From positions 1 to 25,470 of the forward strand of contig CABUTN010000028.1 in NCBI GenBank assembly GCA_902494565.1: 25,470 nucleotides of DNA. Reading direction: 5' to 3'. The DNA is from an uncultured Collinsella sp. GTDB lineage: Bacteria; Actinomycetota; Coriobacteriia; Coriobacteriales; Coriobacteriaceae. Positions 7,668 through 17,100 of the stretch are shown piece after piece (position 1 is the stretch's first letter; the number at the start of each line of letters is the position of its first letter). Both the position numbers and the translations under genes were made by a program. A model generated the notes under the pieces. The model saw nothing but the letters and a program-made list of their open reading frames with translations, searched no databases and was not told the DNA's origin.

Positions 7668-8549
7668 ATGACGGTCTTTATCCAATACCTGGTCAACGGC
7701 CTGTCCATGGGCAGCGTCTACGCCATCATCGCGTTGGGCTACACCATGGTCTACGGTATCGCCAAGATGCTCAACTTCGCTCACGGCGATGTCATCATGG
7801 TCGGTGCCTATGTCTCGTTCTGCGCCACGTCGTATCTCGGCCTCCCGGGCTGGGCATCTGTAGTTCTCTCTTGTGTGGTCTGCACGGTTCTCGGTGTTCT
7901 CATTGAGGGTCTGGCCTATAAGCCGCTGCGCCAAGCAGGCCCGCTGGCCGTTCTGATCACGGCCATCGGCGTGTCTTACTTCCTGCAGAACGCCGCGCAG
8001 CTTCTGTGGGGCGCCACGCCCAAGAACTTCACTTCGCTCGTCACCTTCCCGGTGCCGGAGTTCTTGGCCAAGTTTAACGTAAGCGCCGTCTCGCTCGTCA
8101 CCATCGTCGCCTGCCTGGTTATCATGGCCGGCCTGATGTTCTTTACAGGTAAGACCAAGATGGGCAAGGCCATGCGCGCCGTGTCCGAGGACAAGGCCGC
8201 CGCTCAGCTTATGGGCATCAACGTCAACCGCACCATCTCGATGACGTTCGCCATCGGCTCCGCCCTCGCTGCCATCGCCGGCGTGCTCCTGTGCTCCTAC
8301 TCGCCGGTCCTGCAGCCCACCACGGGCGCCATGCCTGGTATCAAGGCCTTCGACGCTGCCGTTTTCGGCGGCATCGGCTCCATCCCCGGTGCCTTTGTCG
8401 GCGGCATTCTCATCGGCATCATCGAGGCGATGGCGCAGGCTTACATTTCCACGAGCCTTGCCAACTCCATCGTCTTTGGTGTTTTGATCATCGTCCTGCT
8501 CGTCAAGCCTGCCGGCCTCTTGGGCAAGTACGTCCCCGAGAAGGTGTAG
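7668..8549 (+). CDS. livH: Branched-chain amino acid ABC transporter permease LivH
   Basis: One of the two membrane subunits of the Liv importer; 293 residues, the normal family length. The sequence opens MTVFIQYLVNGLSMGSVYAI and has the family-typical ALGYTMVYGIAKMLNFAHGD (about 22-41). The cytoplasmic coupling region is GKAMRAVSEDKAAAQLMGIN, followed by FGGIGSIPGAFVGGILIGI near the C-terminus. Eight or so hydrophobic helices can be seen. Two ATGs are close. The first (7659) lies one base behind the AAAGGGGG ribosome site and is too near. The one at 7668 has a spacing of nine bases and is chosen. The stop is followed immediately by livM, so the pair is translationally coupled. Confidence 0.95.
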   Translation: MTVFIQYLVNGLSMGSVYAIIALGYTMVYGIAKMLNFAHGDVIMVGAYVSFCATSYLGLPGWASVVLSCVVCTVLGVLIEGLAYKPLRQAGPLAVLITAIGVSYFLQNAAQLLWGATPKNFTSLVTFPVPEFLAKFNVSAVSLVTIVACLVIMAGLMFFTGKTKMGKAMRAVSEDKAAAQLMGINVNRTISMTFAIGSALAAIAGVLLCSYSPVLQPTTGAMPGIKAFDAAVFGGIGSIPGAFVGGILIGIIEAMAQAYISTSLANSIVFGVLIIVLLVKPAGLLGKYVPEKV

Positions 8550-9638
8550 GTGAGCGTTATGAAGTTTCTTAAAGACAAGCAGACGCGTCACGACTTTGTC
8601 ACGTACGCCATGTGCGTTGTGGCGTTCGCCATCGTGTTCTTTATGCAGTCCAACCACATGATCCCGCGCATGATCGCCGGTCAGCTGGTTCCCATCACGG
8701 CCTATATCGTCATGGCCATCTCCCTTAACCTCGTCGTCGGCATCGCGGGCGACTTGTCGCTGGGCCACGCGGGCTTTATGAGCGTCGGTGCCTATACGGG
8801 CATCGTCACTGCCGTCGCGCTGGAGAGCACCGTTCCGTCCGATCCGATGCGTCTGATCATCAGCATTGTGGTCGGCGCTATCGCCGCTGCCATCTTGGGC
8901 TTCTTGATCGGTATCCCAGTCCTGCGCCTGAGCGGCGACTATCTGGCCATTGTGACCCTAGCTTTTGGCGAGATCATCAAAGAGGTCGTCACCTGCCTCA
9001 TTGTGGGCGTCGATTCCCGCGGCCTGCATGTGATCTTTAACATCACGGGTAACTCTACGATCGACGATCTGCACCTGCTCGAGGACGGCACCGCCATCAT
9101 CAAGGGCGCGCAGGGCGCATCGGGCGTGTCGACCTATTCGACCTTCCTTGCCGGCGCAATCCTGGTTATGGTCGCGCTCGTGATTGTGCTCAACCTGGTT
9201 CGCAGCCGTACCGGTCGTGCCATTATTGCCGTGCGCGACAACAAGATCGCTGCCGAGTCTGTGGGCATCTCCGTCACCCAGTACCGCATGATCGCCTTCG
9301 TGGTTTCCGCTGCCCTCGCCGGTGCTGCCGGAGCCCTGTTCGGCGGTAACTTCTCGCAGCTTTCCGCCACTAAGTTCGACTTCAATACGTCCATCCTCAT
9401 TCTGGTGTTCGTGGTCCTGGGCGGCCTGGGCAACATGCGCGGCTCCGTTATCGCCGCGGCGCTGCTCACGGTGCTCCCCGAGCTGCTCCGTCAGTTCTCG
9501 GACTACCGCATGCTCATCTACGCCATCGTGTTGATTCTGGTCATGGTCTTTACTAACAACCCGCAGCTCAAGGCGTTCTTTGCACGCATTAAGGACCGCT
9601 TTGCTTCCAAGAAGGAGGTGGCAGCCGATGCCCAGTAA
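8550..9638 (+). CDS. livM: Branched-chain amino acid ABC transporter permease LivM
   Basis: The second membrane subunit of the Liv importer, 362 residues. Recognisable family stretches are YIVMAISLNLVVGIAGDLSLGHAGFMSVGAYTG (about 50-82), RLSGDYLAIVTLAFGEI (about 128-144), GRAIIAVRDNKIAAESVGI and the C-terminal LVFVVLGGLGNMRGSVIAA. The GTG at 8550 directly abuts the livH stop and has GAGAAGG six bases upstream. An ATG at 8559 with AGGTG in front is an equally possible start and would shorten the protein by three residues. The 3' end overlaps livG by 11 bases. Confidence 0.94.
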   Translation: MSVMKFLKDKQTRHDFVTYAMCVVAFAIVFFMQSNHMIPRMIAGQLVPITAYIVMAISLNLVVGIAGDLSLGHAGFMSVGAYTGIVTAVALESTVPSDPMRLIISIVVGAIAAAILGFLIGIPVLRLSGDYLAIVTLAFGEIIKEVVTCLIVGVDSRGLHVIFNITGNSTIDDLHLLEDGTAIIKGAQGASGVSTYSTFLAGAILVMVALVIVLNLVRSRTGRAIIAVRDNKIAAESVGISVTQYRMIAFVVSAALAGAAGALFGGNFSQLSATKFDFNTSILILVFVVLGGLGNMRGSVIAAALLTVLPELLRQFSDYRMLIYAIVLILVMVFTNNPQLKAFFARIKDRFASKKEVAADAQ

Positions 9639-10488
9639 GTTTGAGTTCAACAAGGGCAAGATGGTCCCGTATCCTTCTGGCGCCATCGTTCCCGACCGCG
9701 ACCTGGGCCAGCGTCCGGCGCTCGAGTGCATCCACCTGGGCATTGAATTCGGCGGCCTTAAAGCAGTCGATGACTTTAGCCTGACCATCGGCAAGACTGA
9801 GATTGCCGGTCTCATCGGCCCCAACGGTGCCGGCAAGACCACGGTCTTCAACCTGCTCACCAAGGTGTACCAGCCTACGCACGGCACCATCCTGCTCGAC
9901 GGTGAGGACACCTCGGGCAAGTCGGTCTACCAGGTCAACCGCATGGGTATTGCCCGTACGTTCCAGAACATTCGCCTGTTCAACACCATGACGGTGGAGG
10001 ACAACGTCAAGGTCGGCCTGCACAACCAGGAGCGCTACTCCGGCTTTGAGGGCGTGCTGCGCCTGCCGACGTATTGGAAGCACGAGAAGGCCGCCCACGA
10101 GCGCGCCATGGAGCTGCTGTCCATTTTTGACATGGAGCACCTGGCAAATGAACAGGCCGGATCGCTGCCTTACGGTGCCCAACGTCGTCTGGAGATCGTC
10201 CGCGCGCTTGCCACCAACCCCAAGCTGCTGTTGCTCGACGAGCCTGCCGCCGGCATGAACCCGTCCGAGACCGCAGAGCTCATGGCGAACATCGTCAAGA
10301 TTCGCGACACCTTCGGCATCGCCATCATGCTTATCGAGCATGATATGTCGCTCGTTATGAACATCTGCGAGGGCATCTGCGTGCTTAACTTTGGTAAGGT
10401 CATCGCCAAGGGCACGGCAGAGGAAATCCAGAACAACGACGCCGTTATCGAGGCATATCTGGGTAAGCAGGATAAGGGGGAGAACTAA
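9628..10488 (+). CDS. livG: Branched-chain amino acid ABC transporter ATP-binding protein LivG
   Basis: One of the two ATPases that power the Liv importer on the cytoplasmic face; 286 residues. Walker A GPNGAGKT is at 64-71. The ABC signature has the LivG form LPYGAQRRLEIVRAL, Walker B is LLLLDEPAAGMNP, and the switch His follows in LIEHDM. About 30 residues precede the first beta-strand (MPSKFEFNKGKMVPYPSGAI), an extension compared with E. coli LivG. The ATG at 9628 is chosen for its strong AAGGAGGTG eight bases upstream; it overlaps livM by 11 bases. The next gene follows with no gap. Confidence 0.96.
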   Translation: MPSKFEFNKGKMVPYPSGAIVPDRDLGQRPALECIHLGIEFGGLKAVDDFSLTIGKTEIAGLIGPNGAGKTTVFNLLTKVYQPTHGTILLDGEDTSGKSVYQVNRMGIARTFQNIRLFNTMTVEDNVKVGLHNQERYSGFEGVLRLPTYWKHEKAAHERAMELLSIFDMEHLANEQAGSLPYGAQRRLEIVRALATNPKLLLLDEPAAGMNPSETAELMANIVKIRDTFGIAIMLIEHDMSLVMNICEGICVLNFGKVIAKGTAEEIQNNDAVIEAYLGKQDKGEN

Positions 10489-11202
10489 ATGGCAGAGCCG
10501 ATGCTTTCCGTCTACAACATCAACGTCTGGTACGGCGCCATCCACGCCATCAAGGACATCTCCTTTAACGTCAACGAGGGTGAGATCGTGGCCCTGATTG
10601 GCGCCAACGGTGCCGGCAAGTCCACGACGCTCAAGACCGTCTCGGGCCTGCTGCGCTCTAAGACCGGCTCCATCAAGTTTATGGGCGAGGACATTACCCA
10701 TACGCCCGCCGACAAGCTGGTTGGTAAGGGCCTGGCTCAGGTTCCCGAGGGTCGTCGCGCCTTTTTGCAGATGACGGTTGAGGAGAACCTGGAGATGGGC
10801 GCCTATACGCAGCCCAAGTCCACGGTGGCTCCGGGCCTGGAGCGCGTCTACGAGCAGTTCCCGCGCCTGAAGGAACGTCGTCGCCAGGTCGCCGGCACCC
10901 TTTCAGGCGGCGAGCAGCAGATGCTCGTTATGGGGCGCGCCCTTATGAGTAACCCCAAACTGCTTATGCTCGACGAACCTTCCATGGGTCTGGCGCCGAT
11001 TCTGATCGAACAGATCTTCCAGATTGTCGAGGACCTGCACAAGGCTGGCACCACGGTGCTTCTGGTCGAGCAAAACGCGCAGATGGCGCTTTCCATCGCC
11101 ACACGCGGTTACGTGCTCGAGACCGGCAAGATCACCATGACCGGCACCGGCCAAGAGCTGCTGCACGACGACAACGTCCGCAAAGCCTACCTCGGAGGCT
11201 AA
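10489..11202 (+). CDS. livF: Branched-chain amino acid ABC transporter ATP-binding protein LivF
   Basis: The second ATPase of the Liv importer, 237 residues, the standard length. Walker A is GANGAGKST, the Q-loop region reads GLAQVPEGRRAF (a LivF hallmark), the signature is LSGGEQQMLVMGRAL, Walker B LLMLDEPSMGL and the switch region LLVEQNA. The ATG is the base after the livG stop, with AAGGGGGAG overlapping the end of livG, so translation is coupled. It is the last gene of the transporter operon and is followed by a perfect terminator. Confidence 0.96.
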   Translation: MAEPMLSVYNINVWYGAIHAIKDISFNVNEGEIVALIGANGAGKSTTLKTVSGLLRSKTGSIKFMGEDITHTPADKLVGKGLAQVPEGRRAFLQMTVEENLEMGAYTQPKSTVAPGLERVYEQFPRLKERRRQVAGTLSGGEQQMLVMGRALMSNPKLLMLDEPSMGLAPILIEQIFQIVEDLHKAGTTVLLVEQNAQMALSIATRGYVLETGKITMTGTGQELLHDDNVRKAYLGG

Positions 11203-11216
11203 CCCACCTAACAAAA

Positions 11217-11250
11217 GGGGCGCTGACTATCTCAGTCAGCGCCCCTTTTT
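11217..11250 (+). terminator. Rho-independent terminator of the liv operon
   Basis: GGGGCGCTGACT (11217-11228) pairs perfectly with AGTCAGCGCCCC (11234-11245) around a five-base loop and is followed by TTTTT. It lies 14 bases behind the livF stop. Confidence 0.95.
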
Positions 11251-11319
11251 AAGTTGCGGTGAAATAGGGACTGAATACGGGCTCCAGAGGCCAAAAGAGT
11301 CCCTATTCCACCGCAACTT
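11251..11319. repeat. 69-bp palindromic intergenic element
   Basis: Left arm 11251-11272 and right arm 11298-11319 are 22 bases each and complementary except at one position (outer sequence AAGTTGCGGTG, inner TAGGGACT). They enclose 25 bases. The element directly abuts the livF terminator and ends 58 bases before cutC. There is no coding capacity and no obvious target-site duplication. It looks like a REP- or MITE-type palindrome sharing the GGGACT/AGTCCC core with others in the window. Confidence 0.8.
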
Positions 11320-11377
11320 CATGGGGATGTGTGACAATGCCCGTCGGAAAACATCTGCTGTCTTTGGGGGTCTATCT

Positions 11378-12055
11378 ATGCTGTACGAGTTTTGTGCCGA
11401 GAACTTTGAGCGGGTGCCGGCGGCTATCGATGCCGGTGCAAGGCGTATCGAACTGTGCGACAACCTTGCCGTCGGTGGTACTACGCCCTCGGCCGGCGTT
11501 ATCAGCGCTACGGTCAACTACGCCCACGAACAAGGCGCACAGGTGATGTGCATGATTCGCCCGCGTGGTGGCGACTTTCATTACAACCAGGACGAGCTGC
11601 GCATGATGGAGATGGACCTGGGCCTTGCCGTGAGTGCGGGCATTGACGGCTTGGTCTTTGGCTGCTGCAAGCCCTGCGCTGGCGGATGGGCGCTCGACGA
11701 ACTCACGCTTGGCGCCCTCGTGATGGCTGCGGGTTGCGCGACCGAGGAATGCAAGCGTGAGCCCATCGACATCACCTTCCACATGGCATTTGACCAGCTC
11801 TCGCCCGAGGCTCAGCTCGACGCGATTGACACACTCGCCGACTGCGGCATCACACGCATCCTGACGCATGGTGGCGCTGCCGGTACGCCGATCGAGGACA
11901 ACTTCGAAAACTTGGCCCGCTTGATCGAGTATGCGGGCGACCGCTTGACCATCCTTCCCGGCGGCGGCATTTCCACGGCCAACCGCGATACCGTGGCGGC
12001 GGCACTGGGCGTCTCCGAGCTCCATGGCACCAAGATCGTGCCGCTGGAGGTATAA
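11378..12055 (+). CDS. cutC: CutC family protein (copper homeostasis-type TIM barrel)
   Basis: A 225-residue protein of the CutC family, a TIM-barrel fold named for an E. coli copper-tolerance phenotype whose biochemical role remains uncertain. Family marks are AGARRIELCDNLAVGGTTPS (19-38), MIRPRGGDF (59-67), the FHMAFD strand and LTHGGAAGTPIED, then LPGGGIS. Unusual is a cysteine cluster FGCCKPCAGG at about 95-104, in a loop where I recall other CutC proteins having no such cluster, plus a nearby MCM. This could bind metal (inference). The start at 11378 has GGGGG eight bases upstream and matches the family's short N-terminus; an ATG 19 codons upstream would add unrelated sequence. The stop is three bases from the next gene's GTG, so the two are co-translated. 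Confidence 0.88.
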   Translation: MLYEFCAENFERVPAAIDAGARRIELCDNLAVGGTTPSAGVISATVNYAHEQGAQVMCMIRPRGGDFHYNQDELRMMEMDLGLAVSAGIDGLVFGCCKPCAGGWALDELTLGALVMAAGCATEECKREPIDITFHMAFDQLSPEAQLDAIDTLADCGITRILTHGGAAGTPIEDNFENLARLIEYAGDRLTILPGGGISTANRDTVAAALGVSELHGTKIVPLEV

Positions 12056-12058
12056 CCC

Positions 12059-12856
12059 GTGGCGCTGGTATTTGACGTTCGGCAGGCGAGCGGTAAGCCC
12101 GACGACAACCGCCGCCCCGGCACCGCGTGCCCCTTTTGCGATACCGAGGAACTCGCCAATATCATCCGGCGCGACGGTGACTGCATCTGGCTCGAGAATA
12201 AGTTTAAGACCTTGCGGGCCACTCGCCAGACCGTATTGATTGAGTCGTCCGACCACGACGCCGACCTGGTGACCTATGCGCCGGACGAGCTGCATCATGT
12301 TATGCGGTTTGCTCTGGATTGCTGGCAGCGGATGATTGACTCCCGACAGTATCGCAGCGTTCTCATGTACAAGAACAAGGGTCCGCTCTCGGGCGGTAGT
12401 CTCGTTCATCCGCACATGCAGATTGTGGGTTTGGAGCAGGAAAACGGTTATGCTTCGCTGACTTCCGCCAATTTCGAAGGCATAAATGTCTGGCAACAGG
12501 AGAGAATCTCGGTCAACATCTCAACCGAACCGATTATGGGGTTCTTTGAGGTCAATGTTTCAGCCCCGCAGGGAATCGCTGCCAGCGATGACACGAGAGA
12601 CCAAGCCGAGGCGGATCTCTTCGCCGATGCGATCCAGGTAGCTCTGCGCTATATCCTGAACGAGCACCACGGTGGTCGCGCAGAGTCGTACAACCTGTTC
12701 TTCTATCACCTGGGCGGTCGGACCATTGCCAAGGCGCTGCCGCGTTGGGTGGTTTCGCCCTACTTTGTCGGCTATCGTTTGGCCCAGGTCAATGCTGAGA
12801 CCACGCTCGATGTCGATGCTGAGCGCCTGCGTGCGCATCTGGAAACGCTCGTATAG
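12059..12856 (+). CDS. DUF4931 / GalT-like HIT-superfamily protein
   Basis: A 265-residue protein resembling a compact galactose-1-phosphate uridylyltransferase-type HIT enzyme, of the DUF4931 group. It has a CPFC pair (Cys24, Cys27), as in the zinc site of GalT relatives, and SGGSLVHPHMQIVG with the HxHxQ active-site motif (His117, His119, Gln121). The middle His would be the nucleotidylated residue. It is shorter than true GalT (about 350-500 residues) and no Leloir genes are nearby, so a nucleotidyl transferase or hydrolase on another substrate is more likely. The GTG start follows TGGAGGT, which overlaps the end of cutC; coupling with cutC is evident. The 3' end converges on the BASS gene 30 bases away. 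Confidence 0.75.
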   Translation: MALVFDVRQASGKPDDNRRPGTACPFCDTEELANIIRRDGDCIWLENKFKTLRATRQTVLIESSDHDADLVTYAPDELHHVMRFALDCWQRMIDSRQYRSVLMYKNKGPLSGGSLVHPHMQIVGLEQENGYASLTSANFEGINVWQQERISVNISTEPIMGFFEVNVSAPQGIAASDDTRDQAEADLFADAIQVALRYILNEHHGGRAESYNLFFYHLGGRTIAKALPRWVVSPYFVGYRLAQVNAETTLDVDAERLRAHLETLV

Positions 12857-12867
12857 TAAGACTAACA

Positions 12868-12882
12868 CCCGCGTAATGCGGG
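12868..12882. terminator. Short hairpin between convergent genes
   Basis: CCCGC/GCGGG with a five-base loop sits in the 30-base gap between the ends of the DUF4931 gene and the BASS gene. Without a U-tract on either side it is at best a weak bidirectional terminator. Confidence 0.3.
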
Positions 12883-12886
12883 CAGT

Positions 12887-13885
12887 CTAGCGTGCCATGG
12901 CGTTGCGGCCGGCCTCGACACGCTTGCGCTGGGCGGCGCGCTCCTCGCCGGTCAGACGCTCAAAGAGGTGCCCGATAAGCGAGGCGAGCACCTGCTGAAA
13001 CAACGTTCCACACATGACGGGAAACACGACTTCGCCCGGAAAGTATTGCGTGGCGATGACGGCGCCCGAAGAGATGTTACGCATGCCGCAGGTAAAGCAC
13101 ATGGTAGTCGTCTCGCTATATGGCAGATGCAGCGCACGGGCGACCAGAAAACCGACGACAAAGCCGCTGATGGCGAAGGTCAAAATAAAGAGGGCGACTT
13201 CTAGGCGCACCGCGTTCATGTGCAGCACGTACTCGCTCATGGCGGTGGAGTTGGAGGCGATAACGCCCATCATCATGAACTTGCAGGCGGGCGAGAGCGA
13301 AGGGGAGAGCTTCTCGTGCCCCCAGCCGCGCGTGAGCTCGTTGATCACAATGCCGAGCACAGCGGGGATGGCGATCATAAAGGCCATGTTCTGCATCATG
13401 CTCGGCACGTCGATCGAGACGGTGGCACCCAGCAAGAGCTTAAGCGTGAGCGGAATCGTCACAGGTGAGATGACCGAGGACGTCAGGATGATGGTGAGTG
13501 CGAGCGGGCCGTTGCCGCCGAACATGCTAATCCACATAAAGGCAGTGACCGCCACGGGTACGCTGTACTCGAGCACGATGCCGCAGACAAGGTTGGGATT
13601 GGAGCCAAAGAATAACGATCCCATGGCATAGGCTGCGATAGGGATAAGCGCCGCCGAGACAAGCAACGCCAAGGCCAGGTGCAGCGGACGGCGGAACACC
13701 TCAGCTACCTGGTGGAAGGTGTTGCTGAGCGCACCTTGGAACGTCATAAAGGCGAAGAGGGCGGGAACGATGGGCTTAAGTACGCCGATCTGCTGAGGAA
13801 AGAGCACACCGAGTGCCACGCAAATCGGAACGATGACCTGCATATGCCCAGCGAGAAACTTGCCCAATCCAACCCATTGCTTCAT
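12887..13885 (-). CDS. BASS-family (bile acid:Na+ symporter-like) permease
   Basis: A 332-residue membrane protein of the SBF/BASS family with nine or ten hydrophobic helices. Landmarks are PALFAFMTFQGAL (near 40-53), the GIVLEYSVPVAVTAFMW segment, and the family-typical CFTCGMRNISSGAVIATQYFP (near 265-285), corresponding to the unwound helix at the transport site. The tail is short, basic and cytoplasmic (RAAQRKRVEAGRNAMAR). BASS members carry bile acids, keto-acids, pantoate or other organic anions with Na+, so the substrate is open. The start ATG is complementary to 13883-13885; its ribosome site AAAGGGAG is rather far (12 bases). It is transcribed alone, divergent from recJ. Confidence 0.85.
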   Translation of the reverse strand: MKQWVGLGKFLAGHMQVIVPICVALGVLFPQQIGVLKPIVPALFAFMTFQGALSNTFHQVAEVFRRPLHLALALLVSAALIPIAAYAMGSLFFGSNPNLVCGIVLEYSVPVAVTAFMWISMFGGNGPLALTIILTSSVISPVTIPLTLKLLLGATVSIDVPSMMQNMAFMIAIPAVLGIVINELTRGWGHEKLSPSLSPACKFMMMGVIASNSTAMSEYVLHMNAVRLEVALFILTFAISGFVVGFLVARALHLPYSETTTMCFTCGMRNISSGAVIATQYFPGEVVFPVMCGTLFQQVLASLIGHLFERLTGEERAAQRKRVEAGRNAMAR

Positions 13886-14024
13886 ATGCGCTTGTGACTC
13901 CCTTTGCTCGTGAATCCGTTTTGAATGGATATGCTAGACGCTCGCATGCGTCCGTGCGTCAGAAACGCTCGAATATTTCGAGGCTATTACCGGCATCGTT
14001 TACCGAAACCGCGGCGTGCTGCGG

Positions 14025-14053
14025 TGATTTGCGTCCGCGCTGCACGGTATAAT
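14025..14053 (+). promoter_or_regulatory. Promoter of the recJ-rel transcript
   Basis: A perfect TATAAT (-10) lies at 14048-14053. The hexamer 17 bases upstream (TGATTT, 14025-14030) is a poor -35. Transcription would start near 14060, leaving a ~100-base leader before recJ that includes a 21-codon reading frame. Confidence 0.55.
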
Positions 14054-14109
14054 AAATCCGTTCAACAGATCTGCCTGCCGAAGCGGGCATACACAGAGGA
14101 CTCATCGCT

Positions 14110-14175
14110 ATGAACCGTGAGAGGTATCGCGGCGACCTGCCCCTATCGGGGGTGGGCGCTTATGTCATCGCTTAA
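14110..14175 (+). CDS. Possible 21-codon upstream reading frame overlapping recJ
   Basis: An ATG with AGAGGA nine bases upstream opens a 21-residue frame (MNRERYRGDLPL, ending AYVIA, stop TAA at 14173-14175). It overlaps the first 14 bases of recJ in another frame. Its own ribosome site and the overlap suggest translational coupling or leader-peptide control of recJ. Nothing else supports that it is a stable protein, and a chance frame is possible. Confidence 0.3.
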   Translation: MNRERYRGDLPLSGVGAYVIA

Positions 14176-17100
14176 GACGACGCATCGCTGGGCGGTCGCC
14201 CAGCAAAATCCCGAGCTCGAAAAGGAGCTTTCGGCTGGTCTGGGCATTCCCGGACTGGTGGCGCGCATCATGGTCGCGCACGGCATTGCATCCATTGAGG
14301 AAGGCCAGCTATTTTTGACGCCTTCGCTCGATCGCGACTGGGCCGACCCACTCATTATCCCGGGCATGTCGGTCGTTGCCGACCGCGTCGAGCGTGCTAT
14401 TCGCAACCACGAGCACATTGCAGTCTTTGGCGATTTTGACGTTGACGGCATTACGTCGACCTGCCTGTTGACCGAGGCACTGCGCACGTTTGGCGCCGAT
14501 GTCACGCCGTTTATTCCGCATCGCTTTGATGAGGGCTACGGTCTTTCGCGCGCGGCACTCGACCGCGTTAACGAGCTCGCTCGCCCCCAGCTGATCGTGA
14601 CCGTCGATAACGGCATTGCCGCCAAGGAAGAGGTTTCCTATCTGGAGAGCCTGGGGATCGATTTGGTGGTCACGGACCATCACGAGCCCTCCGACCAGGT
14701 GCCGCAGGGTGTGCCCCTGACCGACCCCAAGCTCGAAGACGAGGGCCCCTCGCGCGAGCTTGCCGGTGCTGGTGTGGCGCTCAAGCTGGTGCAAGTCCTG
14801 GGTGAGCGCCTGGGCAAGCCGTCGTATTGGCGTTCGCTAATCGAGGTCGCGGCGCTGGGCACCGTGTCCGACATGATGCCGCTCACGCCCGAGAACCGCG
14901 CGCTGGTTGCCGAGGGCATCCAGCAGATGCGCGTAACCGCTCGCCCCGGCTATATCGCGCTTGCCGCACTTGCCAAGGCCGACCTTTCTTCCATTACGGC
15001 CGACGGCCTGTCGTTTTCGCTCATCCCCCGTCTGAATGCTGCCGGTCGCATGGCCGATCCCAAGCTGGCGCTCGACCTGCTGCTTGCCCGCAATCCCATC
15101 GAAGCAAGCGCGCTGGCGGCTGAGCTCGAGGAAATCAACCGCCAGCGCCGTGAGATCGAGGCGGAGCTCACGCGCGATGCCATGGCAAAGGTCGAGGAGA
15201 CCTATGACGGCGGACGCGCGATCGTCGTGGGCGGTGAAGGCTGGCACGAGGGTGTCAAGGGCATCGTGGCAAGCCGTCTGACCAACCGCTATCACGTGCC
15301 GGCGCTGCTGTTCTCGATCGAGGACGGTATCGCGCGCGGCTCCGGTCGCTCGGTGGGCAAAGTTAACCTGTTTGACGCCGTCGAGCGCTGTTCCGACCTG
15401 CTGATTCGTCGCGGCGGACATGCCGGTGCGGTGGGAGTGACCATCGAGGCATCCAAGCTCGATGAATTCCGTCGTCGCCTTTCCGCCGTGCTATCGGAGA
15501 TTCCCGCCGAGGACTTTGAAGACATCGACGAGGTTGCCGCCACGGTCGACCTTTCCGAGCTGAATATCGAGACTATAGAGCAGATTTCCCGTCTTGAGCC
15601 GTTTGGCCAGGGCAACAAGGTGCCGCTGCTGGCCGCCGAGGGCGTGACGATGTGCGATCGCGCCGTGGTGGGCAAAACCGGCGAGCACATGCGCTTTGTG
15701 GCGACCGATGGCGCCGCGAGCGTGCCGGCCATTATGTTCCGCGTGCCGCAAATCGATAAGCTCATCAACTGCGATAGCGCTGTCGACTTGGTGTTCGAGG
15801 CCGTTGCCGAGCATTGGCAGGGGCGTGTGAAGCCCAAGCTCATGATCAAGGATGTTCTGGTTCGCGATACCACGCTGCCCAGCGTCGACGATCCGGCATG
15901 CGAGCTTCGTCGTGGCGTGCAGCCGGCGGATTCCGGCCTGCGCCTGGAGTCGCGTAAACGCGAGACGCTCGCCCAGCTTTCTTATGCTGAGCTCACGCGC
16001 TCGCTTATCCATAGCTTTATCGGCTCGAACCAGCCGCACCGCGCGCAGGTCGAGGCGCTCGATGCCCTGGCCGATCACCAAAGTGTTCTGGCCGTTATGG
16101 GAACGGGGCGCGGCAAGTCGCTCATCTTCCATGTGCATGCCGCGCGCGAGGCGGTTCTTCGCGGGCGTGCGAGCATCTTTGTCTATCCGCTGCGTGCGCT
16201 CGTTGCCGACCAGGCCTATCACCTCTCGTCGACGATGGCCGCGCTCGGCATTGGCGTCGGCGTGTTGACCGGCGAGACCGTGGAGGCGGCGCGCGATGAC
16301 GTGTTTGCCGGCTTGGCTTCGGGTCGCACCGGTATCGTGCTCACGACGCCCGAGTTCCTGTCTATCCACCGTGACCGCTTTGCGCGTTCGGGCCGCATCG
16401 GCTTTGTCGTTATCGATGAGGCGCACCACGCTGGCCTTGCCAAGGGCGGCGACCGCAGCGCCTATCTCGACATGCCCGATATCCTCAAAGCCCTGGGCGA
16501 CCCGGTCGTTATGGCCGCGACGGCCACCGCGACGGCTCCGGTCGTGGCCGAGCTTGCCCGCATGCTTCCGATCACTCACACGGTGGTCGACGAGACGGTG
16601 CGCGAGAACCTGCAGCTCGAGGACGACCGAGATCTTGCGAGCCGCGAGAACCGTTTGGTGTCGATCGTGGCGACGGGGGAGAAGACCGTCATTTACGTCA
16701 ATTCGCGTGATCAGTCCGTGGCGCTTGCCAAGACACTACGCAAACGCGTTCCCGACTGTGCGACCCGTATCGCGTTCTATAACGCTGGCCTTACGCGCAC
16801 CGACCGCCATCGCGTAGAAGAGGCGTTTCGAGACGGCAGCCTCAGCTGCATCGTCTCGACATCCGCCTTTGGCGAGGGCGTCAACCTGCCCGATATTCGC
16901 CATGTCGTGCTCTATCACATGCCGTTTGGCGGCATTGAGTTTAACCAGATGAGCGGCCGCGCCGGTCGCGATGGCCAGCCCGCCGTGATCCATCTACTCT
17001 ATTCGTCGCGCGACGCCCGCATTAACGAGCGCCTGCTCGACTGCTATGCGCCCGAGCGCGACGAGCTCGTCACGCTCTATCGCGCGCTGCAGACCATGTG

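Noticed and set aside
12059..12856. Galactose-1-phosphate uridylyltransferase (galT)
   Set aside because: The HxHxQ motif fits, but the protein is too short and no galactose genes are near; the DUF4931/GalT-like label is safer.
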